A stretch of DNA of 38,238 nt from Candidatus Pelagibacter sp. (GTDB lineage Bacteria; Pseudomonadota; Alphaproteobacteria; Pelagibacterales; Pelagibacteraceae): the NCBI GenBank assembly GCA_028226735.1, contig JAOIYV010000008.1:1-38238 (forward strand), in the 5' to 3' direction. A program made the translations under genes and the position numbers. Shown piece after piece: positions 8,344-15,678 of this stretch; within the stretch, counting starts at the first letter, position 1, and the number at the start of each line of letters is the position of its first letter. The notes beneath the pieces were generated by a model. That model was not told the DNA's origin. It made no database searches and saw nothing but the letters and a program-made list of their open reading frames with translations.

Positions 8344-8971
8344 TACACCTAAATATTGGAATTCAGCAAAAAAATATTTGTCTAAAAAAGATAAGGTTAT
8401 GTCATCATTAATAAAAAAATATAAGTCTCCCTCTGAAATAATACTTTCTTCAAGAAAGGATGTATTTTATTCATTATGTAAAAGCATTATTGGTCAACAA
8501 ATCAGTGTCGCAGCTGCTAACTCAGTTTTTTTAAAATTCAATAAAAAGTGTAATAATAAAATTGATGCAAAAACAGTCTCAAAATTATCTTATATGCAAA
8601 TCAAAAATTGTGGATTGAGTAAACAAAAAGTGAGAGGTATAAAAAATTTATCAAAGCAAATTTTAGATAAATCTTTTAAACCAGAATTGATTCATAAAAT
8701 GTCTGATGAAAAGGCAATTATTTATTTATCTCAGTTAAAACAAATTGGGAGATGGTCAGCTGAAATGATTTTATTATTTACTTACAATCGTGCAAATATT
8801 TGGCCGGTACAAGACATAGGACTTTTAAGAGCTATTTCAAAAAATTATAAAAAAGACTATTTGCCACCAGAAACGTATGTGAGTTTATTGAAAAAAAGAT
8901 TCTCACCTTATTGTTCAGTAGCTACCTGGTACCTTTGGCGAAGTATAGACCCAGAGCCAATACAATACTAA
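8336..8971 (+). CDS. DNA-3-methyladenine glycosylase, AlkA-like (HhH-GPD)
   Basis: 211-aa base-excision repair glycosylase. An HhH-GPD core starts at about residue 43 (SLCKSIIGQQISVAAANSVF, typical of AlkA/Mag1-type enzymes). The helix-hairpin-helix is LKQIGRWSAEMILLF and is followed by the catalytic-Asp segment NIWPVQDIGLLRAI. There is no FeS cluster motif, so this is not an endonuclease III. The C-terminus (FSPYCSVATWYLWRSID) resembles the usual end of the family. It would release alkylated purines such as 3-methyladenine. It is coupled to the upstream transporter by an 8-bp overlap, and its stop shares a CTAA overlap with the convergent DUF1330 gene. Confidence 0.85.
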   Translation: MNNTPKYWNSAKKYLSKKDKVMSSLIKKYKSPSEIILSSRKDVFYSLCKSIIGQQISVAAANSVFLKFNKKCNNKIDAKTVSKLSYMQIKNCGLSKQKVRGIKNLSKQILDKSFKPELIHKMSDEKAIIYLSQLKQIGRWSAEMILLFTYNRANIWPVQDIGLLRAISKNYKKDYLPPETYVSLLKKRFSPYCSVATWYLWRSIDPEPIQY

Positions 8972-9255
8972 TTTCCTTCAATAATTTGATGATGACGCAC
9001 TACTGTTCCTTTCAGTATTGAATGAGCTTCTTGATACTCCTCTGAATTAAAAAATTTTTCTGCTTCAACAAATGATGGAAATTCTATAACAACTGTTCTT
9101 GGAGAATCTTCTCCTTCAGTAGTTATTTTTTTACCACCTTTTATTAAAAATTTACCCTTGTATTTTTCAACAGCTAGTCCAGCTTTAACTGCATAGTCTT
9201 TTAAAGTATTTTCGTCATTTATACTTTTATAAATACAAACTACGTATCCTTTCAT
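8968..9255 (-). CDS. DUF1330 family protein
   Basis: 95-aa small cytoplasmic protein of the ferredoxin-like alpha/beta-barrel DUF1330 family: an N-terminal strand (MKGYVVCIYKSI), KYKGKFLIKGG in the middle, then VVIEFPSFVEAEKFFNSEEYQ, which is the family's strongest block, and HHQIIEG at the end. I start it at the ATG at 9255, which gives a TAATG one-base overlap with the upstream glycosyltransferase stop; a longer frame adding five residues from 9270 is less likely. Biochemical role unknown. Confidence 0.85.
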   Translation of the reverse strand: MKGYVVCIYKSINDENTLKDYAVKAGLAVEKYKGKFLIKGGKKITTEGEDSPRTVVIEFPSFVEAEKFFNSEEYQEAHSILKGTVVRHHQIIEGN

Positions 9256-10148
9256 TAATCCTCTATCCAATTATTTAATTTATCTTTATTTTTTAAAATA
9301 AAATCTGGTAATGATTTTATATCTATTTTAGTTAGTTTGTTTCCTCCATCAAATTGATTAACTCTTTGATCTGCTTCAAGATTATAGATGGTTTTTTTAT
9401 TATCAATCATCTCTTTAATTTTTTTTTCTCCAACTGGATTAAAATCATAATCTATATGATGAAGATAAGATTTGAGTTTTTTTTCTATTTCTCTCGGGTT
9501 TTTAAGATATGAAAAATGCCAACCACCATTCTCAATAAATAAAATATCATTATATTTTTTTTCAGAAAAGAAAGTATCAATTCTCCACCATGCATAATTT
9601 CTATCTTTAATGTCTCTTATCCATTGAGGAGATTTTAAATCTTTCATCTTACATGCTTTACTTCCAACCCATATGTAATTTTCTAATTTTAGATTGAATT
9701 TATAATACATCATATCTTGTCTAAAAAAGACTAATTTACTTTTAGTTTCTTTTAAATTTATTTTATTTAAGTTTGGTATTTCGTCTAAATCAGAAATTAT
9801 AATCCAATCATCTTGATTAGCATTAAATAGTCCTTGAGTGATTTTGTTTCTTTGAAGGTTCTCTCTTTTCCATGCATTAAAAATAGATTTTCCATATATA
9901 ATTTTTTTATGATCATCTTCTTTTATGGTTTCTATTCCTTTTGGAATTTCGTTTATTAAAATATATTCTATTTTATTTTTAAATCTCGAAAATTTATTTA
10001 TGTCAAATTGAGGAAGTCTTTTTTCGCCTTTGTGGTTATATTCTGATTCAATTATTACAAATTTATCTACAAATCGATTTAAAAAGTTAAGCCTAACTTC
10101 TAAAACCACATCTTCATCAAAATACATGAAGCAATCATAAATTTTCAT
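9255..10148 (-). CDS. glycosyltransferase family 17-like protein
   Basis: 297-aa protein resembling GT17 (beta-1,4-mannosyl-glycoprotein N-acetylglucosaminyltransferase-like) proteins found in bacterial polysaccharide loci. The N-terminal segment is MKIYDCFMYFDEDVVLEVRL, followed by FVIIESEYNHKGEKR, AWKRENLQRNKI and the acidic IISDLDEIPN, which fits a nucleotide-sugar/metal-binding DxD-like site. A later GGWHFSYL block is also typical. There is no signal peptide or membrane segment, so it probably acts in the cytoplasm on a surface glycan. It overlaps the DUF1330 start by one base. Acceptor and donor are unknown. Confidence 0.75.
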   Translation of the reverse strand: MKIYDCFMYFDEDVVLEVRLNFLNRFVDKFVIIESEYNHKGEKRLPQFDINKFSRFKNKIEYILINEIPKGIETIKEDDHKKIIYGKSIFNAWKRENLQRNKITQGLFNANQDDWIIISDLDEIPNLNKINLKETKSKLVFFRQDMMYYKFNLKLENYIWVGSKACKMKDLKSPQWIRDIKDRNYAWWRIDTFFSEKKYNDILFIENGGWHFSYLKNPREIEKKLKSYLHHIDYDFNPVGEKKIKEMIDNKKTIYNLEADQRVNQFDGGNKLTKIDIKSLPDFILKNKDKLNNWIED

Positions 10149-10178
10149 ATTTTTTTATTCTTTTTTATTCCTATTTAT

Positions 10179-10715
10179 ATGATAAAAAATTTTATGGCAG
10201 ACAAATTAATTATCACATTCGATGAATATACAAAAATTGTTGAAAAATTAGCTATAGAAATTCATAAAAGTTATAAACCAACAGTATTAGTTGGCATAAT
10301 GAGGGGTGCAGCACCAATATTAGATATTCTTTCTAGAATATTAAAATTGCCCACAGCTTATATAGTTATCCAAAGCTATTCAGGAAAAGGAATGGAGGAC
10401 AAACAAGGTCAATTAATGTTTGCAAGAGAGATCAGCTCGATAGCAGAAAATAAAGATTTTAACAAAGTCCTTTTAGTTGATGATTTATCAGATACAGGCT
10501 TAACACTAAATAAAAGTATAGAATGGCTAAAAAATTATGAACCAATAAAAAATTATATGCAAGAAGTCAAAACGGCGTGTTTATGGAAAAAAAAAACATC
10601 TACTTTTGAGCCAGATTTTTGTCCAGTAAAATTAAATTCAGACCCATGGATTGTCCAGCCAACAGAACATTACGAAGAGTTATCTATGGAAGAAATAATT
10701 AAGAGAAATAAATAG
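10179..10715 (+). CDS. purine-type phosphoribosyltransferase (Gpt/Hpt-like)
   Basis: 178-aa type I phosphoribosyltransferase. VLVGIMRGAAPI supplies the early loop, and VLLVDDLSDTGLT is the PRPP-binding motif with adjacent Asp residues and a D-T-G turn. The C-terminal DPWIVQPTEHYEEL resembles xanthine/guanine or hypoxanthine phosphoribosyltransferases, where the W/F-V segment stacks on the base. It would convert a free purine plus PRPP to a nucleotide. The start may be 10179 or the ATG at 10194; neither has a Shine-Dalgarno. The convergent neighbour is an NCS2 purine permease, which supports a salvage role. The exact base is not determined. Confidence 0.8.
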   Translation: MIKNFMADKLIITFDEYTKIVEKLAIEIHKSYKPTVLVGIMRGAAPILDILSRILKLPTAYIVIQSYSGKGMEDKQGQLMFAREISSIAENKDFNKVLLVDDLSDTGLTLNKSIEWLKNYEPIKNYMQEVKTACLWKKKTSTFEPDFCPVKLNSDPWIVQPTEHYEELSMEEIIKRNK

Positions 10716-10737
10716 GGCTAGATAAACTCCAGCCCTA
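10713..10737. terminator. intergenic hairpin between convergent phosphoribosyltransferase and permease genes
   Basis: A 7-bp perfect stem (TAGGGCT / AGCCCTA) with an 11-nt loop begins on the stop codon of the plus-strand gene. For the minus-strand permease transcript it is followed by TTTATTTCT, a usable U-rich tract; for the plus strand the downstream run is A-rich, so it mainly suits the permease. Confidence 0.55.
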
Positions 10738-10748
10738 AAAATCAATTT

Positions 10749-12059
10749 TTAAGCAACTGCAAAACTTACAGCACTAAGTATCGCAATAACCCATATTGCT
10801 GGCGATGTATTTGAAAACTTACCAGTAAACAATCTGATCAAAGCATAAGAAATAAACGCTAAAGCAATACCATTACTGATACTATAAGTTAAAGGCATAG
10901 CAATCATTGCAAGTATTGCAGGAGCAGACTCACCAATATCATCCCATTCAATATCTGTAATATTTCTTACAAACAAAACTGATACATATAAAAGTGCAGC
11001 TCCATCAATTTCTTTTGGTAGACTTGTTGCTAAAGGTGAAAGGAATAAACAAGCTAAAAATAAAACTCCAATAGTTAAAGAAGTCATACCCGTTCTTCCA
11101 CCAGCTTTTACACCAGCACCAGACTCAACGTAGCTTGTTACAGTTGTTGTGCCCATCAATGCCCCAGCTACAGTTCCGACACTGTCAGCCATCATCGCTT
11201 TTTCAATATCTTGAACTTTCCCTTTATTATCTACTTTTCCAGCAACATTTGCTACTGAAGTTAAAGTTCCTGCAGTATCAAAAAAATCTATAAATAATAA
11301 AGTAAATATTACAGTAGACATTCCAGCAGTGAATGCAGCTGTAAGATCGAAATCAAATAGATATGTCATTGGTGGAATACTTCCAACAACGCCATTAAAT
11401 TTTGCAAGTCCTGTAATCCACGCAATAATACTAAATCCGATTATCCCAATAATAATATTTCCCTTTATATTAAGTTTTTCCATAACTATCATTGAAACAA
11501 AAGCAAGGCAGGCAAGTAAAATTAGAGGATTTTTCATATCACCTATTGTGACGAGAGTTACTGGATGGTCTGCAACAACTCCCATAATTTCCAAACCAAT
11601 AATAGCTAAAAATAGTCCAATACCAGCACCTATTCCAAGTTTTAAACTTTTTGGAATAGAATTTATTAACCAAGCTCTAATCGGTGTTAATGAAATGATT
11701 AAGAATAAAACACCGGCAACTAACACAGCACCAAGCGCTGCTTGTGGCGTATAACCCATTCCAGCAACTACTCCAAATGCAACGAAAGCATTAATTCCCA
11801 TGCCTGGTGCTAAACCAATTGGCCATGTCTTCCCGTAAAATGCCATGATGAAACAAGCAAGAGCGGTAGCAACGATTGTAGCTGTAAATACTGCTCCAAA
11901 ATCAAAGAAACCCTTCTCTGGTCCTGCAAATTCTCCCGACAATATAAATGGATTTAAAAACATGATGTAAGCCATTGTTAAAAATGTTGTAACACCAGCT
12001 ATTACCTCTGTTTTAAAATCTGTCTTGTGTTTTTTATAGTTAAAATATTTTTCTAACAT
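10749..12059 (-). CDS. NCS2/AzgA-type purine permease
   Basis: 436-aa inner-membrane proton/purine symporter, a typical length for AzgA-type (AdeP/GhxP/PbuG-like) transporters. The N-terminus, KTDFKTEVIAGVTTFLTMAYIMFLNP, is the classic AzgA start. Further signatures are GLAPGMGINAFVAF in TM3, LLFIDFFDTAGTLTSVA and TTTVTSYVESGAGVKAGGRTG in TM8-10 (E and T/S substrate-site residues). Its ATG is preceded by a strong AGGAGG, unlike most genes here, so high translation is expected. The 130-bp divergent upstream region holds a small hairpin and a 9-bp direct repeat. Probable substrates are adenine, guanine or hypoxanthine, consistent with the neighbouring phosphoribosyltransferase. Confidence 0.92.
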   Translation of the reverse strand: MLEKYFNYKKHKTDFKTEVIAGVTTFLTMAYIMFLNPFILSGEFAGPEKGFFDFGAVFTATIVATALACFIMAFYGKTWPIGLAPGMGINAFVAFGVVAGMGYTPQAALGAVLVAGVLFLIISLTPIRAWLINSIPKSLKLGIGAGIGLFLAIIGLEIMGVVADHPVTLVTIGDMKNPLILLACLAFVSMIVMEKLNIKGNIIIGIIGFSIIAWITGLAKFNGVVGSIPPMTYLFDFDLTAAFTAGMSTVIFTLLFIDFFDTAGTLTSVANVAGKVDNKGKVQDIEKAMMADSVGTVAGALMGTTTVTSYVESGAGVKAGGRTGMTSLTIGVLFLACLFLSPLATSLPKEIDGAALLYVSVLFVRNITDIEWDDIGESAPAILAMIAMPLTYSISNGIALAFISYALIRLFTGKFSNTSPAIWVIAILSAVSFAVA

Positions 12060-12189
12060 TGATCCTCCTAAGATTAGATTCAGTAATATTAGATTCTTTG
12101 GATAATTACCTCCAAAAACACATGCTTATACACACAATTCAACTAATAAGTTTATATTTGTGCCACATTTCACATGTTAAATATTAATT
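12060..12189 (-). promoter_or_regulatory. permease leader/divergent promoter region with hairpin and direct repeat
   Basis: Read toward the permease, this region has a -10-like TATAAG, then a 6-bp hairpin (TTTGGA / TCCAAA, plus-strand 12097-12116) with GGAGG on its 5' side and loop, then GAATCTAAT twice at 15-nt spacing (plus-strand 12073-12081 and 12088-12096), then AGGAGG just before the ATG. I do not recognise a known riboswitch. Leader function is speculative. Confidence 0.35.
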
Positions 12190-12495
12190 ATGAAAAAATT
12201 AAAACTTATTTCGTTAAGCTTGTTTTTTTTAATATTCGTATCTGGTTGTCAAACAATTAAGCAAAAAACAGATGCAATTGTTGAGAAAGAAAATGCCAAA
12301 TTGAGTGAGTACATTGGAAAAACTTTAGATAATTTAAAGATGGATTTAGGTAAACCAGATGAAGATTTTAAAAATGAAAAAGGTAATTTAGAAATAGTAT
12401 ATAATACTAAGAAATATGGAATTATTTGTGAAAGAAGATTTGAAATAGATTTAAATTCAATTGTTATAGGCTTCGTATCAAACGGGTGTTTTTAA
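12190..12495 (+). CDS. small lipoprotein, SmpA/OmlA-like
   Basis: 101-aa predicted lipoprotein. A Lys-rich start and hydrophobic core end in the lipobox FVSGC (Cys20). The mature part contains YIGKTLDNLKMDLGKPDEDF, which resembles the G-x-(T/S)-x-x-x-(V/L)-x-x-x-L-G-x-P motif of small BamE/SmpA-like domains, followed by beta strands and two cysteines (IICERRFEID, SNGCF) that might form a disulfide. It would sit in the periplasm attached to a membrane. It is not obviously BamE itself. It is convergent with hsp20, with a GC-rich hairpin between them. Confidence 0.65.
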   Translation: MKKLKLISLSLFFLIFVSGCQTIKQKTDAIVEKENAKLSEYIGKTLDNLKMDLGKPDEDFKNEKGNLEIVYNTKKYGIICERRFEIDLNSIVIGFVSNGCF

Positions 12496-12499
12496 TACC

Positions 12500-12519
12500 T
12501 GTGGGGATTGATCCCCACA
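12500..12519. terminator. GC-rich hairpin between convergent lipoprotein gene and hsp20
   Basis: A 7-bp perfect stem TGTGGGG / CCCCACA with a 6-nt loop, strikingly GC-rich for this sequence, sits in the 38-bp gap between two convergent stop codons. No clean U-tract follows on either strand, so it is a probable bidirectional stop or mRNA 3'-end protector. Confidence 0.5.
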
Positions 12520-12533
12520 AGCAAGGTTAGTAC

Positions 12534-12980
12534 TTATTTAATTTCAATAAGTTTTTTCTTTTTATATTCTGGCACTATTCTTTCACAGGCTATAGTCAAA
12601 AGACCATCTTTCAATTCAGCACCATTTACTTTTACATCTTCTGCAATTGTGAATGATCTTGCAAATTGTCTTTGTGAAATACCCTTATGAATAATTTCAC
12701 TATTCTCAGAGTTTTCATTAGATTTATTAACTTGTTTTGTTTTTACTGTTAATAAATTATCTTCAAACTCAACCTCAACATCATTTTTATTAAAGCCAGC
12801 TAAAGCAACTTCAATAGCATAGTTATCTTTTCCTGTTTTTCTAATGTTATAAGGTGGGTAATTAGGTTGCATTGTCAGCCCTCCATTTCCCAACATATTT
12901 TCAAATTGATCAAACATATCGTCAAATCCAATTGAAAAAGGTCTTAGTGAGTTAAATATAGATATATCCCTACTTGTCAT
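12534..12980 (-). CDS. Hsp20 family small heat-shock protein (IbpA-like)
   Basis: 148-aa ATP-independent holdase chaperone. The N-terminal arm (FNSLRPFSIGFDDMFDQFE) is IbpA-like. The alpha-crystallin domain runs from about residue 44 (YPPYNIRKTGKDNYAIEVALAGF), through VEVEFEDNLLTVK and ISQRQFARSFTIAEDV, to GLLTIACERIVPE, with the conserved A-x-L-x-x-G-L-L block. The C-terminal KKLIEIK carries an I/L-x-I-type anchor. The ATG at 12980 has a strong AGGAGG that can be masked by an upstream UUGCU, and a CTTGAAA promoter lies about 85 bp upstream of the ATG, so heat control at both transcription and translation is likely. Confidence 0.93.
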   Translation of the reverse strand: MTSRDISIFNSLRPFSIGFDDMFDQFENMLGNGGLTMQPNYPPYNIRKTGKDNYAIEVALAGFNKNDVEVEFEDNLLTVKTKQVNKSNENSENSEIIHKGISQRQFARSFTIAEDVKVNGAELKDGLLTIACERIVPEYKKKKLIEIK

Positions 12981-13035
12981 AGTTTCCTCCTTTAGTTAGC
13001 AAGGTTAATTTATTAAGCCCCATTAGGCGACTTAC
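12981..13035 (-). promoter_or_regulatory. ROSE-like RNA thermometer candidate in the hsp20 5' leader
   Basis: The inferred leader folds into two hairpins. The 5' one (plus-strand 13014-13034) pairs UAAGUC-CC with GG-GGCUUA around a UAAU loop, with one bulged G. The start-proximal one (12986-13003) pairs CUUGCU with AGGAGG across a 6-nt loop: C-G, U-G, U-A, G-G, C-G, U-A. The UUGCU anti-SD with a central G-G opposite AGGA is the established hallmark of ROSE elements controlling small heat-shock genes. Seen in sequence; function inferred. Confidence 0.55.
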
Positions 13036-13041
13036 GAATAG

Positions 13042-13070
13042 TATTTAATAATTAAAATCTAAATTTCAAG
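13042..13070 (-). promoter_or_regulatory. candidate sigma-32 (RpoH) promoter of hsp20
   Basis: On the minus strand CTTGAAAT (CTTG at plus-strand 13067-13070) is followed after 18 nt by TTAAATA, matching 4 of 6 positions of the alphaproteobacterial heat-shock -10 CTATAT. Spacing and the CTTGAAAT half are identical to the groES promoter in this window. Confidence 0.5.
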
Positions 13071-13078
13071 ATTAAAAA

Positions 13079-15154
13079 TTAAATTTTTTTACAAATTTTT
13101 AGAGCAAAAGCATAATCAAGAGCAATTTCTTCAATTGCTCCATCCCTTCCAGATTTACCCCCATGCCCTGCATTCATTTCAGTTTTTAAAAGCAATAAGT
13201 TGTTATCAGTTTTGTACTCTCTAAGCTTTGCAGTAAATTTTGCAGGCTCATCAAACAAAACTCTATTATCACTTAAACTTGTTGTTATAAATATGTGAGG
13301 ATAATCCATCTTTTTTATATTGTTATAAGGAGCATAAGAATAAATATAGTCAAAATGATCTTTTTTATCTTTAGCGTTTCCAAACTCATCAAATTCACCT
13401 ACGGTCAAAGGCAAAGAGTGATCTAAGTTTGTAGTTAAAGAATCCACAAAAGGTACCGCCATTATGATCCCTAAAAATAATTCTGGCACTTGATTAACAA
13501 CTGCACCCATAAGAAGTCCCCCAGCAGAGCCCCCCATTCCAATTATTTTATTCTTAGAAGTGTATTTATTTTCAATTAAATATCTTGCTGAAGCTATATA
13601 GTCCTCGAAAGTATTTTTTTTATTTAGAAGTTTGCCTTCTTTCCACCACTTCATTCCTTTTTCCATTCCACCTCTAATATGAGCTGTGACCCATATAATA
13701 TCTCTATTAATTAAACTTAATCTTGTAGACGAAAAACCGGGACTCATTGAGCTTCCGTAAGATCCATAACCATAAAGTAATAAATTTGCTGATCCATCGA
13801 TTTTAGTATTTTTATGCCTAGTAATTGTAAGTGGAACCATTCTTCCATCATGTGATTTACAATTAACTCTTTCGACAATATAATCATTTGGATTGTGACC
13901 AGAGGGGATCTCTTGTTCTTTGACTAGCTTTTTTTGTTTTGAATTTAAATTATATGAATACACTCTGGATTGTGTTTTAGGTGACGAGTAGCCCAAATAA
14001 ATATCATCTGTATTTCTATCTCTTTGTATTAAAGATATTCCTGGAACATAAACATTTTCGTTTGAAAAAATTAACTCTTCCTCTTTTTTTGTTGAAATAT
14101 TCATTACAAATAATTTTTCTAAAGCATTAGAGGTTTCAGATCTTATTATCCAATCATTTAAAAATGTAAGTCCGCCGATTAATACCTCTTCTTTTGCAGA
14201 TATAAATATTTTCCAGTCTTGTTTTTTTAAATCCTCAGTCACATCTATTTTAAAATCTTCAGCATTTTCATTTGTGTGGTTATAAAATTTACCATTCCAT
14301 GAGTTCACAGAATAAAGTATTCCTTTTTGTCTTTTTTTTATCAATTTAGGCTTTGGATCTTTTTCATTAATATCAAAATAGTATTGTTCAGATGTATTAT
14401 GATCTGATGTAGTAATAAAAAAAAATTTCTCATCTGAGCTTAAACCTATTCCAACCGTAAAAGCCTCACTTTTTTCTTCAAAAATTAATTGATCATTCTT
14501 GGGATCAGTACCAATTTTATGTCTATAAATTTTTCTAGGTCTGTGGTTTTCATCCAACTTTGAATAGAATATAAAATTATCGTCTAAACTAAAAGTTATA
14601 CCTCCAGAAGTTTCTTCTATTTTTGTAGTTACTAATTTTTTAGTATTAATATCTCTAATATATATCGTGTAATACTCTGAACCTTTTGTATCTAATGAGT
14701 AACCTAAATACTTATCATTGAAGCTTACCTCTAGATCTCCAACACCAAAATATTCAACATTAAGTTTTTCTTTTTCTTCATCACCATTCCAAATTTCTTC
14801 AATATTAACGCTTCCTATTTTTTTTCTTAACTTTATGGAATAATTTCCTTGTACAGTTGTTTTTGTCCAATATTCATAATTATGATCTTTAAATGGCAAA
14901 GATTCATCATCTAGTTTTATTCTACCTTTAATTTCATTGAATATTTTTTTTTGAACATCCTTAGTGTCTGCCAAATTAAACTCAGTGTAAGAATTTTCTT
15001 CTTCAAGATACTTTCTAACCTCAGGTTTTAATTTTTTGCTATCTTTTAGTACCTCCAGAATATCATCTTGGTGTATCCAACTATAGTTATCTTCCCATGT
15101 TGTATTATGATATGTTTTTATTTCTGGTTTTTTTTTTAGTTGTGGTATTTTCAT
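13079..15154 (-). CDS. ptrB: oligopeptidase B (S9A prolyl-oligopeptidase family)
   Basis: 691-aa serine peptidase, normal for oligopeptidase B, which cuts small peptides after Arg/Lys. The N-terminal part is a beta-propeller. The C-terminal alpha/beta hydrolase domain has LLLYGYGSYGSSMSPGF, the RGG turn in HIRGGMEKG, the nucleophile in GMGGSAGGLL (Ser about 543), Asp about 629 in SLSDNRVLFDEPAKF and His about 664 in NAGHGGKSGR. I chose the ATG at 15154; an in-frame TTG at 15160 would add only two residues. It is probably cytoplasmic, as no signal peptide is seen. It diverges from the J-domain gene across 17 bp. Confidence 0.92.
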   Translation of the reverse strand: MKIPQLKKKPEIKTYHNTTWEDNYSWIHQDDILEVLKDSKKLKPEVRKYLEEENSYTEFNLADTKDVQKKIFNEIKGRIKLDDESLPFKDHNYEYWTKTTVQGNYSIKLRKKIGSVNIEEIWNGDEEKEKLNVEYFGVGDLEVSFNDKYLGYSLDTKGSEYYTIYIRDINTKKLVTTKIEETSGGITFSLDDNFIFYSKLDENHRPRKIYRHKIGTDPKNDQLIFEEKSEAFTVGIGLSSDEKFFFITTSDHNTSEQYYFDINEKDPKPKLIKKRQKGILYSVNSWNGKFYNHTNENAEDFKIDVTEDLKKQDWKIFISAKEEVLIGGLTFLNDWIIRSETSNALEKLFVMNISTKKEEELIFSNENVYVPGISLIQRDRNTDDIYLGYSSPKTQSRVYSYNLNSKQKKLVKEQEIPSGHNPNDYIVERVNCKSHDGRMVPLTITRHKNTKIDGSANLLLYGYGSYGSSMSPGFSSTRLSLINRDIIWVTAHIRGGMEKGMKWWKEGKLLNKKNTFEDYIASARYLIENKYTSKNKIIGMGGSAGGLLMGAVVNQVPELFLGIIMAVPFVDSLTTNLDHSLPLTVGEFDEFGNAKDKKDHFDYIYSYAPYNNIKKMDYPHIFITTSLSDNRVLFDEPAKFTAKLREYKTDNNLLLLKTEMNAGHGGKSGRDGAIEEIALDYAFALKICKKI

Positions 15155-15171
15155 AAACAAAATTTAAATAT

Positions 15172-15678
15172 ATGAATATATTAATTTATGCACTTATTAT
15201 CTTAGGAATTACTTATTTTCTATTAAAAACAATAGCTAATATATCATCTAAAAAAATATCAAAAAATCTGAGAAAGTTAATTTTTTTTGGCTCAATAATT
15301 CTTGCAATATTGTTTGCTTTTGGAGGAAAGTTTTTACTCAGCTTGCCATTAACTCTATTAAGTTTAGCTATAGTAAAATTAAAAGGATTTTCAATTTTTC
15401 AACTAATTGGTTTATTTCGACTTATTCAAACACTAAGAAGATCTGGCAGATTTACTTTTAATCAGAATAGGAATATTAAAAATTCTTCATCATTGTCTTT
15501 GGAGGAAGCTTATAGAATTTTAAATTTAGATATAAGTAAACGAGTTACAAAAGAAGATGTAAGCAAAGCTTATATTCGTATACAAAAAAAAATTCATCCT
15601 GATGTTTCTCCAGAAACCTCAAGGTTATCCATGATAGTAAATGAAGCAAAAGAAATTGTATTAAAAAATATTTCTTAA
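15172..15678 (+). CDS. membrane-anchored J-domain protein (DnaJ-like, TIM14-type layout)
   Basis: 168-aa protein with three hydrophobic N-terminal segments (about residues 1-22, 34-52 and 55-75) and a C-terminal J-domain. The J-domain begins LSLEEAYRILNLD and keeps the HPD signature in IQKKIHPDVSPETS, so it should stimulate a DnaK-type ATPase. Order and length resemble alphaproteobacterial relatives of mitochondrial TIM14/Pam18, where J-domains sit at the inner membrane. Client and partner are unknown. Its TAA overlaps the stop of the convergent GT9 gene in TTAA. Confidence 0.85.
   Translation: MNILIYALIILGITYFLLKTIANISSKKISKNLRKLIFFGSIILAILFAFGGKFLLSLPLTLLSLAIVKLKGFSIFQLIGLFRLIQTLRRSGRFTFNQNRNIKNSSSLSLEEAYRILNLDISKRVTKEDVSKAYIRIQKKIHPDVSPETSRLSMIVNEAKEIVLKNIS

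Noticed and set aside
9256..9270. Upstream start for the DUF1330 protein
   Set aside because: It adds five residues not seen in the family and increases overlap; the ATG at 9255 gives the TAATG junction.
10749..12059. Antisense ORFs within the permease, the RND pump (2196-2474, 2577-2759), the adaptor, sseA, BipA, GroEL and ileS
   Set aside because: Shadows of strongly conserved genes on the other strand; no start signals or family features of their own.
12150..12165. TGGCAC-like sigma-54 element (minus strand) near the purine permease
   Set aside because: No matching TTGCA half at the right spacing, and sigma-54 is not expected in SAR11-type genomes.
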